Assembly: GCA_001995005.1 (NCBI GenBank) | Contig: MDJN01000209.1 | Coordinates: 1 to 14,562 of the forward strand | Length of the DNA: 14,562 nucleotides | Source of the DNA: Candidatus Parepulonipiscium sp. PG-Nun2H_MBin03 | Lineage (GTDB): Bacteria > Bacillota > Clostridia > Lachnospirales > Cellulosilyticaceae | Direction of reading: 5' to 3' | Part shown: piece by piece, positions 7,730 to 14,562 of the stretch | How the letters are laid out: the number at the start of each line of letters is the position of its first letter | How positions within the stretch are numbered: the stretch's first letter is position 1 | Notes under the pieces: generated by a model | Told to the model about the DNA's origin: nothing | Database searches by the model: none | What the model saw: the letters and a program-made list of their open reading frames with translations, nothing else | Made by a program: the position numbers and the translations under genes

Positions 7730-8265
7730 TTTATCTTACATTATACTTAGAATTTTTCAAAATTGGTGCCTTTGCGGTTGGCGGTGGACTTGCTACGATA
7801 CCATTTTTGCAAGAGCTTATCGAAAAATACCATTGGATTACACAATCTGAGTTAATAGATATAGTTGCGGTTGCAGAATCCACTCCAGGTGCGGTTGGTG
7901 TAAACGCTGCCACTTTTATGGGTTATAAAGTGGCAGAAACGCTGGGCGGTATTATAGCTGTATTAGGCCTTATCAGCCCTTCTATAGTTATTATTGTAAT
8001 TATAGCCCACTTTTTTAACCGCTTTAGGCAAAATCAGTACGTCAAAAAAGCTTTTTACGGGCTGCGGCCAGTTGCAGCAGGCATAATAGGGGCTGCTGGT
8101 GTATCTGTTGGAGTGGTTGCATTTGGCATTGGCACTGATGATATAAGCATACAAATCACCAGGCTATTAATCGGCCTAATAATGTATTTTCTTATAGAAA
8201 AATATAGTAAACATCCTATTGTCTACATTGCACTTGGTGCAGTTATAGGAATTATTCTGATGTAG
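7726..8265 (+). CDS. CHR-family (chromate-type) transporter, second half-size subunit
   Basis: This 179-residue membrane protein is the partner of the preceding CHR subunit and a clear paralogue of it. Matching motifs are FKIGAFAVGGGLATIP (11-26), HWIT (36-39), ESTPGAVGVNAATFMGY (51-67) and ISPS (83-86). The start is taken as the ATG at 7726: AAGGAGGAG sits 5 nt upstream and the ATG overlaps the previous stop as ATGA. An in-frame TTG at 7708 lies ahead of that ribosome binding site and is unlikely. The ATGA overlap suggests translational coupling and equal amounts of the two subunits, as expected for an antiparallel pair. The rhomboid protease gene starts 12 bases downstream. Confidence 0.88.
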   Translation: MIYLTLYLEFFKIGAFAVGGGLATIPFLQELIEKYHWITQSELIDIVAVAESTPGAVGVNAATFMGYKVAETLGGIIAVLGLISPSIVIIVIIAHFFNRFRQNQYVKKAFYGLRPVAAGIIGAAGVSVGVVAFGIGTDDISIQITRLLIGLIMYFLIEKYSKHPIVYIALGAVIGIILM

Positions 8266-8276
8266 AGGAGGTTGAC

Positions 8277-8846
8277 ATGTTTAAAATATCATTTAATTCA
8301 CCAATAATATTAGGTTTTTCCATTACATGTGCACTTGCACTTATATCTAATAACCTCACTGCTGGATTTAGTAATGATTTTATATTTAGCACATATCGTG
8401 CACCCCTAAACGACCCCATGATGTATGTTAGATTGATTGGGCACGTATTTGGGCATGCTGATTGGGACCATTTTATAGGCAATATGATGCTTATATTAGT
8501 CGTTGGGCCATTGTTAGAAGAAAAGTATGGTTCTTTTGATATATTTATATTAATATTAATTACTGCCATTCTTACAGGTCTGGCCAACAATCTAATGTTT
8601 GCTCATATACAATTACTAGGAGCAAGCGGAGTCGCCTTTGCACTTATACTACTTTCTTCCTTTACTAGTATAAAAGAAGGTGCAGTGCCTATGACATTTA
8701 TTCTTGTTACACTAATTTACATTGTGGGTGAAATTTATGATGGACTGTTTATGGTAAATAACATTTCAAATGTAACTCATATAATAGGAGGTGCTACAGG
8801 AGCAACATTGGGGTACTTAATGAATAAATATAGGGTCAAAACCTAA
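8277..8846 (+). CDS. Rhomboid-family intramembrane serine protease
   Basis: This 189-residue, six-helix membrane protein cleaves transmembrane substrates inside the bilayer. The catalytic set is intact: HxxxN in TM2 (H65, N69), GASG in TM4 with nucleophile S117 (115-118), and the TM6 histidine H168 in THIIGGATG. Length and topology fit the minimal bacterial rhomboid core without added domains. AGGAGG lies 5 nt ahead of the ATG, and the gap to the second CHR gene is 11 nt, so it belongs to the same operon. Its substrate is unknown; a CHR subunit or another membrane protein is a guess based only on neighbourhood. No clear terminator follows. Confidence 0.9.
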   Translation: MFKISFNSPIILGFSITCALALISNNLTAGFSNDFIFSTYRAPLNDPMMYVRLIGHVFGHADWDHFIGNMMLILVVGPLLEEKYGSFDIFILILITAILTGLANNLMFAHIQLLGASGVAFALILLSSFTSIKEGAVPMTFILVTLIYIVGEIYDGLFMVNNISNVTHIIGGATGATLGYLMNKYRVKT

Positions 8847-8859
8847 AATAGTATCAAAA

Positions 8860-8887
8860 AAGACATGTAGTCAGAATATTATATAAT
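8860..8887 (+). promoter_or_regulatory. Promoter of the GGDEF gene
   Basis: A perfect -10 TATAAT (8882-8887) is preceded by AAGACA (8860-8865) at a 16-bp spacing. The leader would be about 23 nt and contains the AAGGAGA ribosome binding site (8902-8908). Confidence 0.6.
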
Positions 8888-8916
8888 ACAATCTATTTTA
8901 CAAGGAGACCTATTAT

Positions 8917-10482
8917 ATGACTACGATAATGTTATTTCATCTGTTTATTATTCTTTACTTCATTAAAGATTTATGCACTTTACAATTTGTTCAACATGTA
9001 CTCAATTTTGGGACTTGTACACGTTCTATAGTTTTATTATCAATATTTAATACAGCTATAATATTTGTAACTAGCTCCAAAATTGATTCTTTAACTCTAT
9101 TAGGCTTATTAATTCTTATAATATACTTGTTAGAAATATTACTTTTCTTTAAGGGTAATACCAAATTAAAACTCTTACTAGCACTTCTAGTCCCCTTATA
9201 TGCCATGTTGTGTTTAATAAGCGTTACAGTTATAGTATCTGTTATTTATTTGTGTTGTTTACACCTCATATTATTAGAAGCTGAGCTACTGCTAGTTATT
9301 CGTATCTGGTCTTTAATTATTACGATAATATCTGTTCTAGCATTATATTCTCTTAACGGTTCTAAGTATTTATCTAACCTAACAAAGCAGAAGCCACGAA
9401 GACTTAAAACCTTTATATCATTAGAGATTATATTACTAATTAATACTTTTACATCAACATTATTATTTTTACCAGAAGAAGATCAAGTTAGTTTACTTTT
9501 AATTACATTCCTAATGATTAGTGCCAATATATTAGCATTATTCACCGGAATTTTTATGATAGTGGGTTTTGACATGATAGAAGATAAAAAAATTCAATCT
9601 CACTCTGATATAATAGACCAAATGTATAAAACATTAATAAATGATAGTTCAGATTTTATGGCAGAAATTGACTGTATCTCTGGTAAAGTATTAAACTATA
9701 CATTTAAAGGGATATCTCAGACCGGCCTAATTGGCACCACATACCAAAAAGTTTACACAGCATTTATATTAAACAAAATACATCCTGATGATAAACCCCA
9801 ATATCTTAATAACACAAACCTAGAATATATAAGAAATTGTCTAAAAAATGGCACGCATTCTTGGAAATATGAATATAGGCTTAAAAATAAACATGGGGAG
9901 TATGAATGGTACAGCGACTGCATGATGGTAGATAAAAACGATTTAGGAGACACCAGTACAGCACTTATAGTTACTAATAATATTCAAGCAGAAAAAAACT
10001 TAGCTTACCATGCACAAGTAGATGCCTTAACAGGAATATATAATCGTAAATCTTCAAAAGAGTTAATTAACAAATATTTATCAGAGCATACTGCAGGAGT
10101 ATTATTCTTAATTGATGTTGACCATTTTAAAGAAGTAAATGATAATTTCGGTCACATCACAGGAGATGAGGTATTAAAAGAGGTGACACAAAAGCTTAGT
10201 CAACTATTTCGTAAAGATGATATAGTAGGTAGGCTAGGCGGAGATGAGTTTATTGTATTTGTAAAAAATGAGATAGATATTACACATAAGGCTATGAAAA
10301 TATGCAATGTGGTGAAAAAAGTCTATTCTCAAGACGAAATTGATGTAACAGTTACTGCCAGCATTGGTATATGCTCTGTTACAGAAGCATTGAACGACTT
10401 TGATAAATTATACGCAGAAGCAGATAAGATGCTATATATCTCAAAGGCACAAGGCAAAAATACTTTTACCATAGCAATTTAA
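8917..10482 (+). CDS. Membrane-anchored PAS-GGDEF diguanylate cyclase
   Basis: The 521-residue protein makes the second messenger cyclic di-GMP from two GTP. Residues 1-217 hold about eight hydrophobic helices, a putative sensory region that I cannot assign to a named MASE family. A PAS-like domain follows at about 235-360 (IHPDDK, YRLKNKHGEYEWYSD). The GGDEF domain starts at about 366 with DALTGIYNR; the active-site loop is GGDEF at 441-445. An RxxD inhibitory site (R432-D435) lies five residues upstream, so product feedback is likely. The closing TASIGIC strand and the ADKMLYISKAQGKN end are typical. The gene stands alone with its own promoter and terminator, between the rhomboid operon and dacF. 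The signal sensed is unknown. Confidence 0.93.
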   Translation: MTTIMLFHLFIILYFIKDLCTLQFVQHVLNFGTCTRSIVLLSIFNTAIIFVTSSKIDSLTLLGLLILIIYLLEILLFFKGNTKLKLLLALLVPLYAMLCLISVTVIVSVIYLCCLHLILLEAELLLVIRIWSLIITIISVLALYSLNGSKYLSNLTKQKPRRLKTFISLEIILLINTFTSTLLFLPEEDQVSLLLITFLMISANILALFTGIFMIVGFDMIEDKKIQSHSDIIDQMYKTLINDSSDFMAEIDCISGKVLNYTFKGISQTGLIGTTYQKVYTAFILNKIHPDDKPQYLNNTNLEYIRNCLKNGTHSWKYEYRLKNKHGEYEWYSDCMMVDKNDLGDTSTALIVTNNIQAEKNLAYHAQVDALTGIYNRKSSKELINKYLSEHTAGVLFLIDVDHFKEVNDNFGHITGDEVLKEVTQKLSQLFRKDDIVGRLGGDEFIVFVKNEIDITHKAMKICNVVKKVYSQDEIDVTVTASIGICSVTEALNDFDKLYAEADKMLYISKAQGKNTFTIAI

Positions 10483-10487
10483 GTCTG

Positions 10488-10526
10488 ATAGAAGGTATCT
10501 TACCAAGATGCCCTCTATGCTTTTTT
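10488..10526 (+). terminator. Rho-independent terminator of the GGDEF gene
   Basis: A 14-bp stem runs from 10488-10501 to 10505-10518 around the three-base loop ACC, with one A-C mismatch and one T-G wobble. It is followed by GC and six T (10521-10526). The reverse side has no T-tract, so it is not a clear terminator for dacF. Confidence 0.85.
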
Positions 10527-10530
10527 GTGT

Positions 10531-11823
10531 TTATTTGGTGCTAATCATTGCACCAGTGGTAGCATTCCAAGATAAATCTACTCCCACTAAATTTGCCAAA
10601 TCACGTAACTTAAAATAAGTATTGCCATTTTGAGTATACGTTTGCAACCAGATTAATTCTCCGTTTCTATTAATTTGAGATAATCCTAACTTATCATTAA
10701 ATGACAATTCTACGCCTGAGAATTTTCCTACACTTTTTCCTAGTGATAATTCTATAATTGACTGAGCATTATTCCATCCCACTTCAAATGCCTTATTCGT
10801 ACCAGATAAAATTGTTGCAAAGTCCCTTATATGCACATAATTTGAATCATCAATCGCATGGGTTTTAACCATCTTTAAAACACCATCCACATTTATATAC
10901 ATAGTTTTTACATCACTATCTGAATTTATTGAAATATTTTCGACTACGTACCCATCGTTATATGCATCCTTTATATAAGTAGATTTAAATGTAGACTCAC
11001 CATAAGAAAAAAGTTCATTCATATCAGTGTACCTGGCTTGTGATTCACCTTGTAATATTATCCCTATAAGAGAAATATCATCATAATCTGCACGTGCCAC
11101 CAAACAACTTCCCCCAGCTGTGTGCCACCCTGTTTTTGTTGCAACCACGTATGGATTGTAATGTTGTGATTCTGGGTTAATTAGTTGAGATGTGTTATTT
11201 AAAGCTACTGTTTCCCCAGTATTTATTTTTGTAAAATTATATGTAAGTTTACTTGCAATATCAATAACTGGTTGACTACTGAAGGCTAAATTTATGATTT
11301 TTGCCAAATCTGCTGGTGTAGTATAATGTTGCGGATCATGGTAACCATGTGGGTTAGTGAAATTTGAGTTTGTAGCACCCACAGAATGTGCAACTGAATT
11401 CATAGTTTGACTAAATTTACTAATTGATCCACTGTGCAATACAGCAAGGTCATGTGATATAAAGTTATCTGAATTTAAAAGTACGGCGTGTATGCCATCT
11501 AAATAACTATACGTATCTCCTACTGTTAAACCTATGCTACTGCTGTCTGATGGAACTATATCCTTGCTACTTTGCGTCTGTGCAAGAACTGCATTTTTAT
11601 TTTCCATATTTTCTAATAAGATTAGGCTAGTTAAAACCTTTGTTGTACTCGCTGGGTAAAAGCGTTCATTTTCATTTTTACCATACAAAATCTCTCCTGT
11701 ATTCACATCTAATAATACGGCTCCATTTGCTGCGATATTTGGCGTTGCCATTATGCTAGGCGAAATTAATATAACATAGCATATGCATACAAGTTTTTTT
11801 AAACGGCTTGACAGTTTATTCAT
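10531..11823 (-). CDS. Secreted D-alanyl-D-alanine carboxypeptidase (DacF-like) with copper-amine-oxidase-like C-terminal domain
   Basis: This 430-residue low-molecular-weight penicillin-binding protein trims the terminal D-Ala from peptidoglycan stem peptides outside the cell. A signal peptide occupies about 1-32 (basic start, hydrophobic core 11-21). The peptidase S11 motifs are S59-x-x-K62 (STTK), S118-D-N120 and K230-T-G232. Instead of the usual PBP5 C-terminal domain and amphipathic anchor, residues from about 306 on resemble a Cu_amine_oxidN1 domain (YINVDG, VHIRDFATIL, YFKLRDLANLVG near the end), which in Clostridia is common on surface proteins and usually does not bind copper. An in-frame stop immediately precedes the ATG, fixing the start, but no Shine-Dalgarno sits at normal distance. 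The leader is long and structured. Confident for the peptidase, moderate for the C-terminal domain. Confidence 0.9.
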   Translation of the reverse strand: MNKLSSRLKKLVCICYVILISPSIMATPNIAANGAVLLDVNTGEILYGKNENERFYPASTTKVLTSLILLENMENKNAVLAQTQSSKDIVPSDSSSIGLTVGDTYSYLDGIHAVLLNSDNFISHDLAVLHSGSISKFSQTMNSVAHSVGATNSNFTNPHGYHDPQHYTTPADLAKIINLAFSSQPVIDIASKLTYNFTKINTGETVALNNTSQLINPESQHYNPYVVATKTGWHTAGGSCLVARADYDDISLIGIILQGESQARYTDMNELFSYGESTFKSTYIKDAYNDGYVVENISINSDSDVKTMYINVDGVLKMVKTHAIDDSNYVHIRDFATILSGTNKAFEVGWNNAQSIIELSLGKSVGKFSGVELSFNDKLGLSQINRNGELIWLQTYTQNGNTYFKLRDLANLVGVDLSWNATTGAMISTK

Positions 11824-11834
11824 CTAATTTTCAC
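11820..11834 (-). other. Possible four-codon leader ORF coupled to dacF
   Basis: On the minus strand GGGAG (11842-11846) is followed after 7 nt by GTG (11832-11834), then AAA ATT AGA TGA. The TGA (11820-11822) overlaps the dacF ATG (11821-11823) as ATGA. dacF itself has no normally spaced Shine-Dalgarno: GGGAG is about 18 nt away. Initiation at this GTG followed by re-initiation at dacF would explain that. This is inference from spacing alone. Confidence 0.3.
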
Positions 11835-11948
11835 AAGGGTACTCCCACTTCTTATAAGTGGAAAAGGAATTTTGCGTCCTATACTCCTTGCAACCTCCTC
11901 TCAAATAATAAATAGGTACCTCACTACGCAAAGTAGCAAGGTTGTCCA
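11824..11948 (-). ncRNA. Structured 5' leader of dacF, class not recognised
   Basis: From the predicted start near 11948 the leader runs about 125 nt. Going 5' to 3' on the minus strand it shows a 9-bp hairpin CCTTGCTAC/GTAGTGAGG with loop TTTGC (11919-11941). Next come two Shine-Dalgarno-like stretches with no start codon after them (AGGAGG at 11894-11899, AAGGAG at 11884-11889). Then there is TTGC/GCAA pairing, and an 8-bp hairpin TTCCACTT/AAGTGGGA (11843-11863) that covers most of the GGGAG site nearest dacF. GGTAC (11916-11920) could pair with GTACC (11837-11841) to close the inner region. The arrangement is riboswitch-like, but I cannot match it to a known class. Confidence 0.45.
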
Positions 11949-11954
11949 CTTGAA

Positions 11955-11983
11955 ATTATACAGCATTTGACGGCTAAATTCAA
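11955..11983 (-). promoter_or_regulatory. Sigma-A type promoter of dacF
   Basis: On the minus strand TTGAAT (11978-11983) and a perfect TATAAT (11955-11960) are separated by exactly 17 bp. Transcription would start near 11948, so dacF is transcribed independently of the dxs-tlyA-nadK-argR cluster, though readthrough from argR is possible. Confidence 0.7.
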
Positions 11984-12022
11984 TAGTTAAATGTATTTCT
12001 AACAGTTAATAAGCCTTTTCCG

Positions 12023-12478
12023 TTAACTTAAAATATCATAAAATTGTTCAATCACCTTTTGTACCACTTGCCCATCTTTTATGGCACAGAATATAGTATC
12101 ATCTCCTGCTATTGTTCCGACTATCTCTGCGTAGTTAAACGCATCTATAGCCGCCGCAACAGCATTGCCCATGCCTGGCAGCGTCTTTACAACTACTATA
12201 TTCTGTGCTTCGTCTGCAGATAAAAAACCTGCTTTAAATACTTTAATAACTTTTGTAGATATTTGATGGTCTCTACTATTCAAAGTTACATACTTTTGTT
12301 TATCTATGCTAATGGCAACTTTTGTAAGTTTAAGCTCTCTAATATCACGTGATATTGTAGCTTGAGTTACACTGTATCCCGCCTTTTCTAGATTTTCTAC
12401 CAGCTCTTCTTGAGTTTCTATATTATATTTATCAATTATACTAAGAATAGCAGTTTGTCTCTGTTCCTTCCTGCCCAT
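12023..12478 (-). CDS. argR: Arginine repressor ArgR/AhrC
   Basis: ArgR is the hexameric, arginine-sensing transcription regulator of arginine biosynthesis and catabolism. The 151-residue length is typical. The N-terminal winged helix contains SVTQATISRDIREL (36-49), the family's DNA-recognition helix. The C-terminal oligomerisation and arginine-binding domain has PGMGNAVAAAID (101-112) and GTIAGDDTI (121-129), with the two aspartates D126 and D127 that contact arginine. The start is ATG at 12478, with AAAAGGAG 8 nt upstream; a longer in-frame start would overlap nadK and lies ahead of this site. The gap to the nadK stop is 4 nt, so it is operonic. No arginine genes are present; the position after nadK is the conserved Firmicute arrangement. 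Confidence 0.95.
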   Translation of the reverse strand: MGRKEQRQTAILSIIDKYNIETQEELVENLEKAGYSVTQATISRDIRELKLTKVAISIDKQKYVTLNSRDHQISTKVIKVFKAGFLSADEAQNIVVVKTLPGMGNAVAAAIDAFNYAEIVGTIAGDDTIFCAIKDGQVVQKVIEQFYDILS

Positions 12479-12482
12479 CTGG

Positions 12483-13304
12483 CTAGCTCCTTTTAAAAAT
12501 TTTTTCTGCAAATACTCTAAAAAAGTCTCTATCTGATAGTTTTAATAATTTAATGCTGAGCAAAGATTTTTTTACTTCTATACTATTTGTTTGACTAACC
12601 TTCATTTGCTCCACCCCGTCTACGCATAAGCTTAGTCTCTCATCTCCATGTATCCTTATATTCACCACATCATCCTGTGTTAAAACTAAACTTCTGCCGT
12701 ATAAAGTGTGTGGACAAATTGGAGTTAAAATTAAATTATTTGCATTTGGCACTACAATAGGTCCTCCAGCAGATAAATTGTACCCAGTAGTCCCTATAGG
12801 CGTAGATACTAAAATGCCATCTGCCGGAAACGTATCAAACGCTTCTTGATTTATGCTAATTTCAAATTCTGTTATCCGACTAGTATTTGCTCTGATTATG
12901 CTGACTTCATTTATACCATAAAATATATCTGTTCCTATTGTAGTTTGTAAAATCATTCTTTCTTCTACAAAAGCGTTTAATAGATTATCTTTAGTTAAAT
13001 ATTTGCTAATCTCGCTACTTTCAATATCTGCAAGAAAACCCAGCCTTCCTAGATTAATCCCTAATATAGGCAAATCTAGTCTAATAGCCTGTTGTGCAAC
13101 TCTTAAAATTGTTCCATCTCCACCTATCACAATTATAAGACCACAATCATTAAATTCTCCTGCTATGTCCTCTCTATTTAGTATAGCAGCCACTTCACTA
13201 TTTATTTGTATAGGTATATCTTGTTTTTCAAGGCAATCTATTACTTGTTTTGTAACTGTCAATCCCACATCTTTACCAACGTTTACAATAATTCCTATCT
13301 TCAA
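12483..13304 (-). CDS. nadK: NAD kinase
   Basis: NadK phosphorylates NAD to NADP in the cytoplasm. The start is set at TTG (13302-13304), giving 273 residues and the family-typical N-terminus MKIGIIVNVGKD. GAGGTG (13311-13316) lies 6 nt ahead of it, whereas an in-frame ATG at 13328 would put that site inside the gene and overlap tlyA. Motifs by this numbering are GGDGT (61-65, catalytic Asp 63), the NE pair at 132-133, and the DG...STPIGTTGY.LSAGGP segment (162-182) that binds NAD. No residue appears missing. The tlyA stop lies 10 nt upstream and argR starts 4 nt downstream, so the three genes are co-translated from one message. Confidence 0.95.
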   Translation of the reverse strand: MKIGIIVNVGKDVGLTVTKQVIDCLEKQDIPIQINSEVAAILNREDIAGEFNDCGLIIVIGGDGTILRVAQQAIRLDLPILGINLGRLGFLADIESSEISKYLTKDNLLNAFVEERMILQTTIGTDIFYGINEVSIIRANTSRITEFEISINQEAFDTFPADGILVSTPIGTTGYNLSAGGPIVVPNANNLILTPICPHTLYGRSLVLTQDDVVNIRIHGDERLSLCVDGVEQMKVSQTNSIEVKKSLLSIKLLKLSDRDFFRVFAEKIFKRS

Positions 13305-13314
13305 AAGTCTCACC

Positions 13315-14106
13315 TCACAATATTTCATGCGACATTTGCACTATTTTTTTTATATCTAATTTATCTATCATAGATACTTCTATATTGCTAAGATATATCA
13401 AATACTCCCTATTTCCTTCAGGCCCTTTGATAGGCGAAAAATCTAACCCCTTAACAAATAACCCCATTTGCGTTGCAAAATCCCATATATTTTCTATAAC
13501 TCTGCTATGCACTGCAGGGTCTTTTACTACACCATGTTTTTGTACTTCCATTCTACCTGCCTCAAATTGCGGTTTTATTAACGCCACAATCTCACCTTCA
13601 TCTGCAAGTAGACTTTTTACCACTTCTAATATTTTAGTAAGTGATATAAACGATACATCTATAGATGCAAAATCAACTTCGCATGGCACTTGTTCTCTGC
13701 TGACATACCGCATGTTAGTTTTTTCTAGGCATGTCACCTTTTCATTTTGTCTCAGTTCCCACGCAAATTGTCCATACCCCACATCTATTGCATAAACTTG
13801 TTGTGCCCCGTTTTGCAACATGCAATCTGTAAATCCACCTGTCGATGCCCCAACATCCATACAGACTTTATCCTCTAATATAATATTAAATGCATTTATT
13901 GCCTTTTCAAGTTTATACCCACCACGGCTGACGTACTTCATCTTCTGCTTTATTTGTATATTTGCATCTATATCTACTTTTACACCTGCCTTATCTTCTT
14001 TTTGTCCATTTACTAAGACAGCACCAGACATTATATAAGCCTTTGCCTTTTCTCGGGACGGTGCCAGATTTAACTGTGTAATTAATATATCCAATCTTTC
14101 CTTCAT
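13315..14106 (-). CDS. tlyA: TlyA-family 2'-O-ribose rRNA methyltransferase
   Basis: This 263-residue protein combines an N-terminal S4 RNA-binding domain (about 1-60, LDILITQLNLAPSREKAK) with an FtsJ/RrmJ-type methyltransferase domain. By family knowledge TlyA methylates ribose 2'-OH groups of rRNA; some homologues are also called haemolysins, a label not supported by the fold. The hallmark YVSRGGYKL bridges the domains (58-66). The SAM-binding loop is DVGASTGGFTD (84-94), followed by an acidic strand end AIDVGYGQ and a catalytic-type set including D150 and K179 (IKPQF). GGAG lies 8 nt ahead of the ATG. It lies 39 nt after dxs and 10 nt before nadK, the standard Clostridia/Bacilli order. Confidence 0.93.
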   Translation of the reverse strand: MKERLDILITQLNLAPSREKAKAYIMSGAVLVNGQKEDKAGVKVDIDANIQIKQKMKYVSRGGYKLEKAINAFNIILEDKVCMDVGASTGGFTDCMLQNGAQQVYAIDVGYGQFAWELRQNEKVTCLEKTNMRYVSREQVPCEVDFASIDVSFISLTKILEVVKSLLADEGEIVALIKPQFEAGRMEVQKHGVVKDPAVHSRVIENIWDFATQMGLFVKGLDFSPIKGPEGNREYLIYLSNIEVSMIDKLDIKKIVQMSHEIL

Positions 14107-14145
14107 TTTTTCTCCATTCTTAAAGCGTTACTTCTAATTTTATAA

Positions 14146-14562
14146 CTACGGATTACTCTTAGTTGTTAATGCATTTGATATTCTTTTTGCAATCTGATAT
14201 GGTAATAAGTTATACTTATTTAATATATCCTCAACTTTACCATGTTCTATAATACCACTTTCATATCCGAAGTGCATATATTTTTTTGAGATGCCACACA
14301 TAATAAGTGCATTCTCTATTAGTGTGCCAAATCCCGCTGATAAAATATGGTCCTCTATTGTAACTATTATACTATAACCATTTAAAATATTCGCTAAATT
14401 TTGCTTATCCAGCGGAACTATGGCTGGTATTTCTATTAAGCTAGGTTTTATTTTATACACTTCTTCTAATATATCTCGTACTTCTTCTGCCCAGATAACG
14501 GCTCTGCCCGTCGATAGCATTGCTACTCTTTTGCCTTTTACATGCATAAAAGGAGATACATC
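14146..14562 (-). CDS. dxs: 1-deoxy-D-xylulose-5-phosphate synthase, C-terminal part (5' end outside the window)
   Basis: The last 138 codons of a transketolase-like enzyme are present, open to the window edge. DXS condenses pyruvate and glyceraldehyde 3-phosphate in the first step of the MEP isoprenoid pathway. The fragment is the transketolase C-terminal domain: KGKRVAMLSTGRAV, VPLDK, the VTIEDH strand, AGFG, and EHG near the end, all in DXS order. The position directly ahead of tlyA-nadK-argR supports dxs. It is divergent: where DXS normally reads RFxKPLD this protein has PAIVPLD, so the arginine and lysine are replaced, and GGFG is AGFG. The thiamine-diphosphate domains are not visible, so another transketolase-family enzyme is not fully excluded. 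Confidence 0.78.
   Translation of the reverse strand, partial: DVSPFMHVKGKRVAMLSTGRAVIWAEEVRDILEEVYKIKPSLIEIPAIVPLDKQNLANILNGYSIIVTIEDHILSAGFGTLIENALIMCGISKKYMHFGYESGIIEHGKVEDILNKYNLLPYQIAKRISNALTTKSNP

Noticed and set aside
11824..11905. Resemblance of GGACGCAAAA on the minus strand to the cyclic di-GMP-I (GEMM) riboswitch core GGGACGCAAAGC, next to a GGDEF gene.
   Set aside because: The first GEMM half (GCAAACC with GAAA tetraloop) and the pairing it makes are absent, so only a short string matches. Kept as an unclassified leader.
11884..11905. GAGGTTGC...GGAGTAT resembles the 5' core of the lysine riboswitch.
   Set aside because: The remaining leader is about 80 nt, too short for the five-helix lysine aptamer, and the other conserved blocks are missing.
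11949..12030. Terminator or ArgR box after argR.
   Set aside because: The AGTTAA/TTAACT hairpin is short and has no T-tract, and no pair of ArgR-box-like TNTGNATWWWWATNCANA sites can be seen.
12479..12511. Upstream in-frame start for argR at 12511.
   Set aside because: It would overlap nadK by 29 bases and put the AAAAGGAG site inside the gene; ArgR length fits the 12478 start.
13003..13359. 118-codon open frame on the + strand opposite nadK and tlyA, and similar antisense frames over asnS (3649-3957), tlyA (13385-13795) and the CHR gene (7336-7713).
   Set aside because: All lie opposite confidently identified genes, have no ribosome binding site, and show low-complexity composition expected of antisense shadows.

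Overview
The window is AT-rich, with dense short-gap operons, strong AGGAGG-type ribosome binding sites, some GTG/TTG starts and the gene order dxs-tlyA-nadK-argR. These point to a low-GC Firmicute of the class Clostridia. The copper-amine-oxidase-like C-terminal domain on the D,D-carboxypeptidase fits the Lachnospirales/Epulopiscium-like branch, but that narrower placement is only a guess. No mobile element, CRISPR array, rRNA or tRNA is visible, and no gene-free stretch reaches 300 bases.

Left part (1-5143): the 3' end of an iron/cobalamin-type ABC transporter ATPase (+) ends at a terminator. A HAD phosphatase gene (-) and recG (+) diverge from a shared promoter region at about 1369-1511. 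recG is followed by asnS (+), which ends at a strong hairpin that can terminate transcription from both sides.

Middle part (5144-10530): a membrane protein with an apparently inactive rhomboid fold and a C-terminal zinc-binding module (-) is divergent from a four-gene + operon. The operon holds a PurK-like ATP-grasp protein that has lost its catalytic residues, two half-size CHR (chromate-type) transporters, and a rhomboid protease with an intact Ser/His dyad. A membrane-anchored PAS-GGDEF diguanylate cyclase with its own promoter and terminator follows.

Right part (10531-14562, all -): a secreted D-alanyl-D-alanine carboxypeptidase with a well-defined promoter and a structured leader of about 125 nt. 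Upstream of it lies the housekeeping cluster dxs (partial), tlyA, nadK, argR. recN, which often follows argR in Firmicutes, is absent here.

The best candidates for something undescribed are the degenerate PurK paralogue tied to CHR transporters and a rhomboid protease, the pseudo-rhomboid/zinc-finger protein divergent from it, and the dacF leader RNA with a four-codon mini-ORF whose stop overlaps the dacF start.
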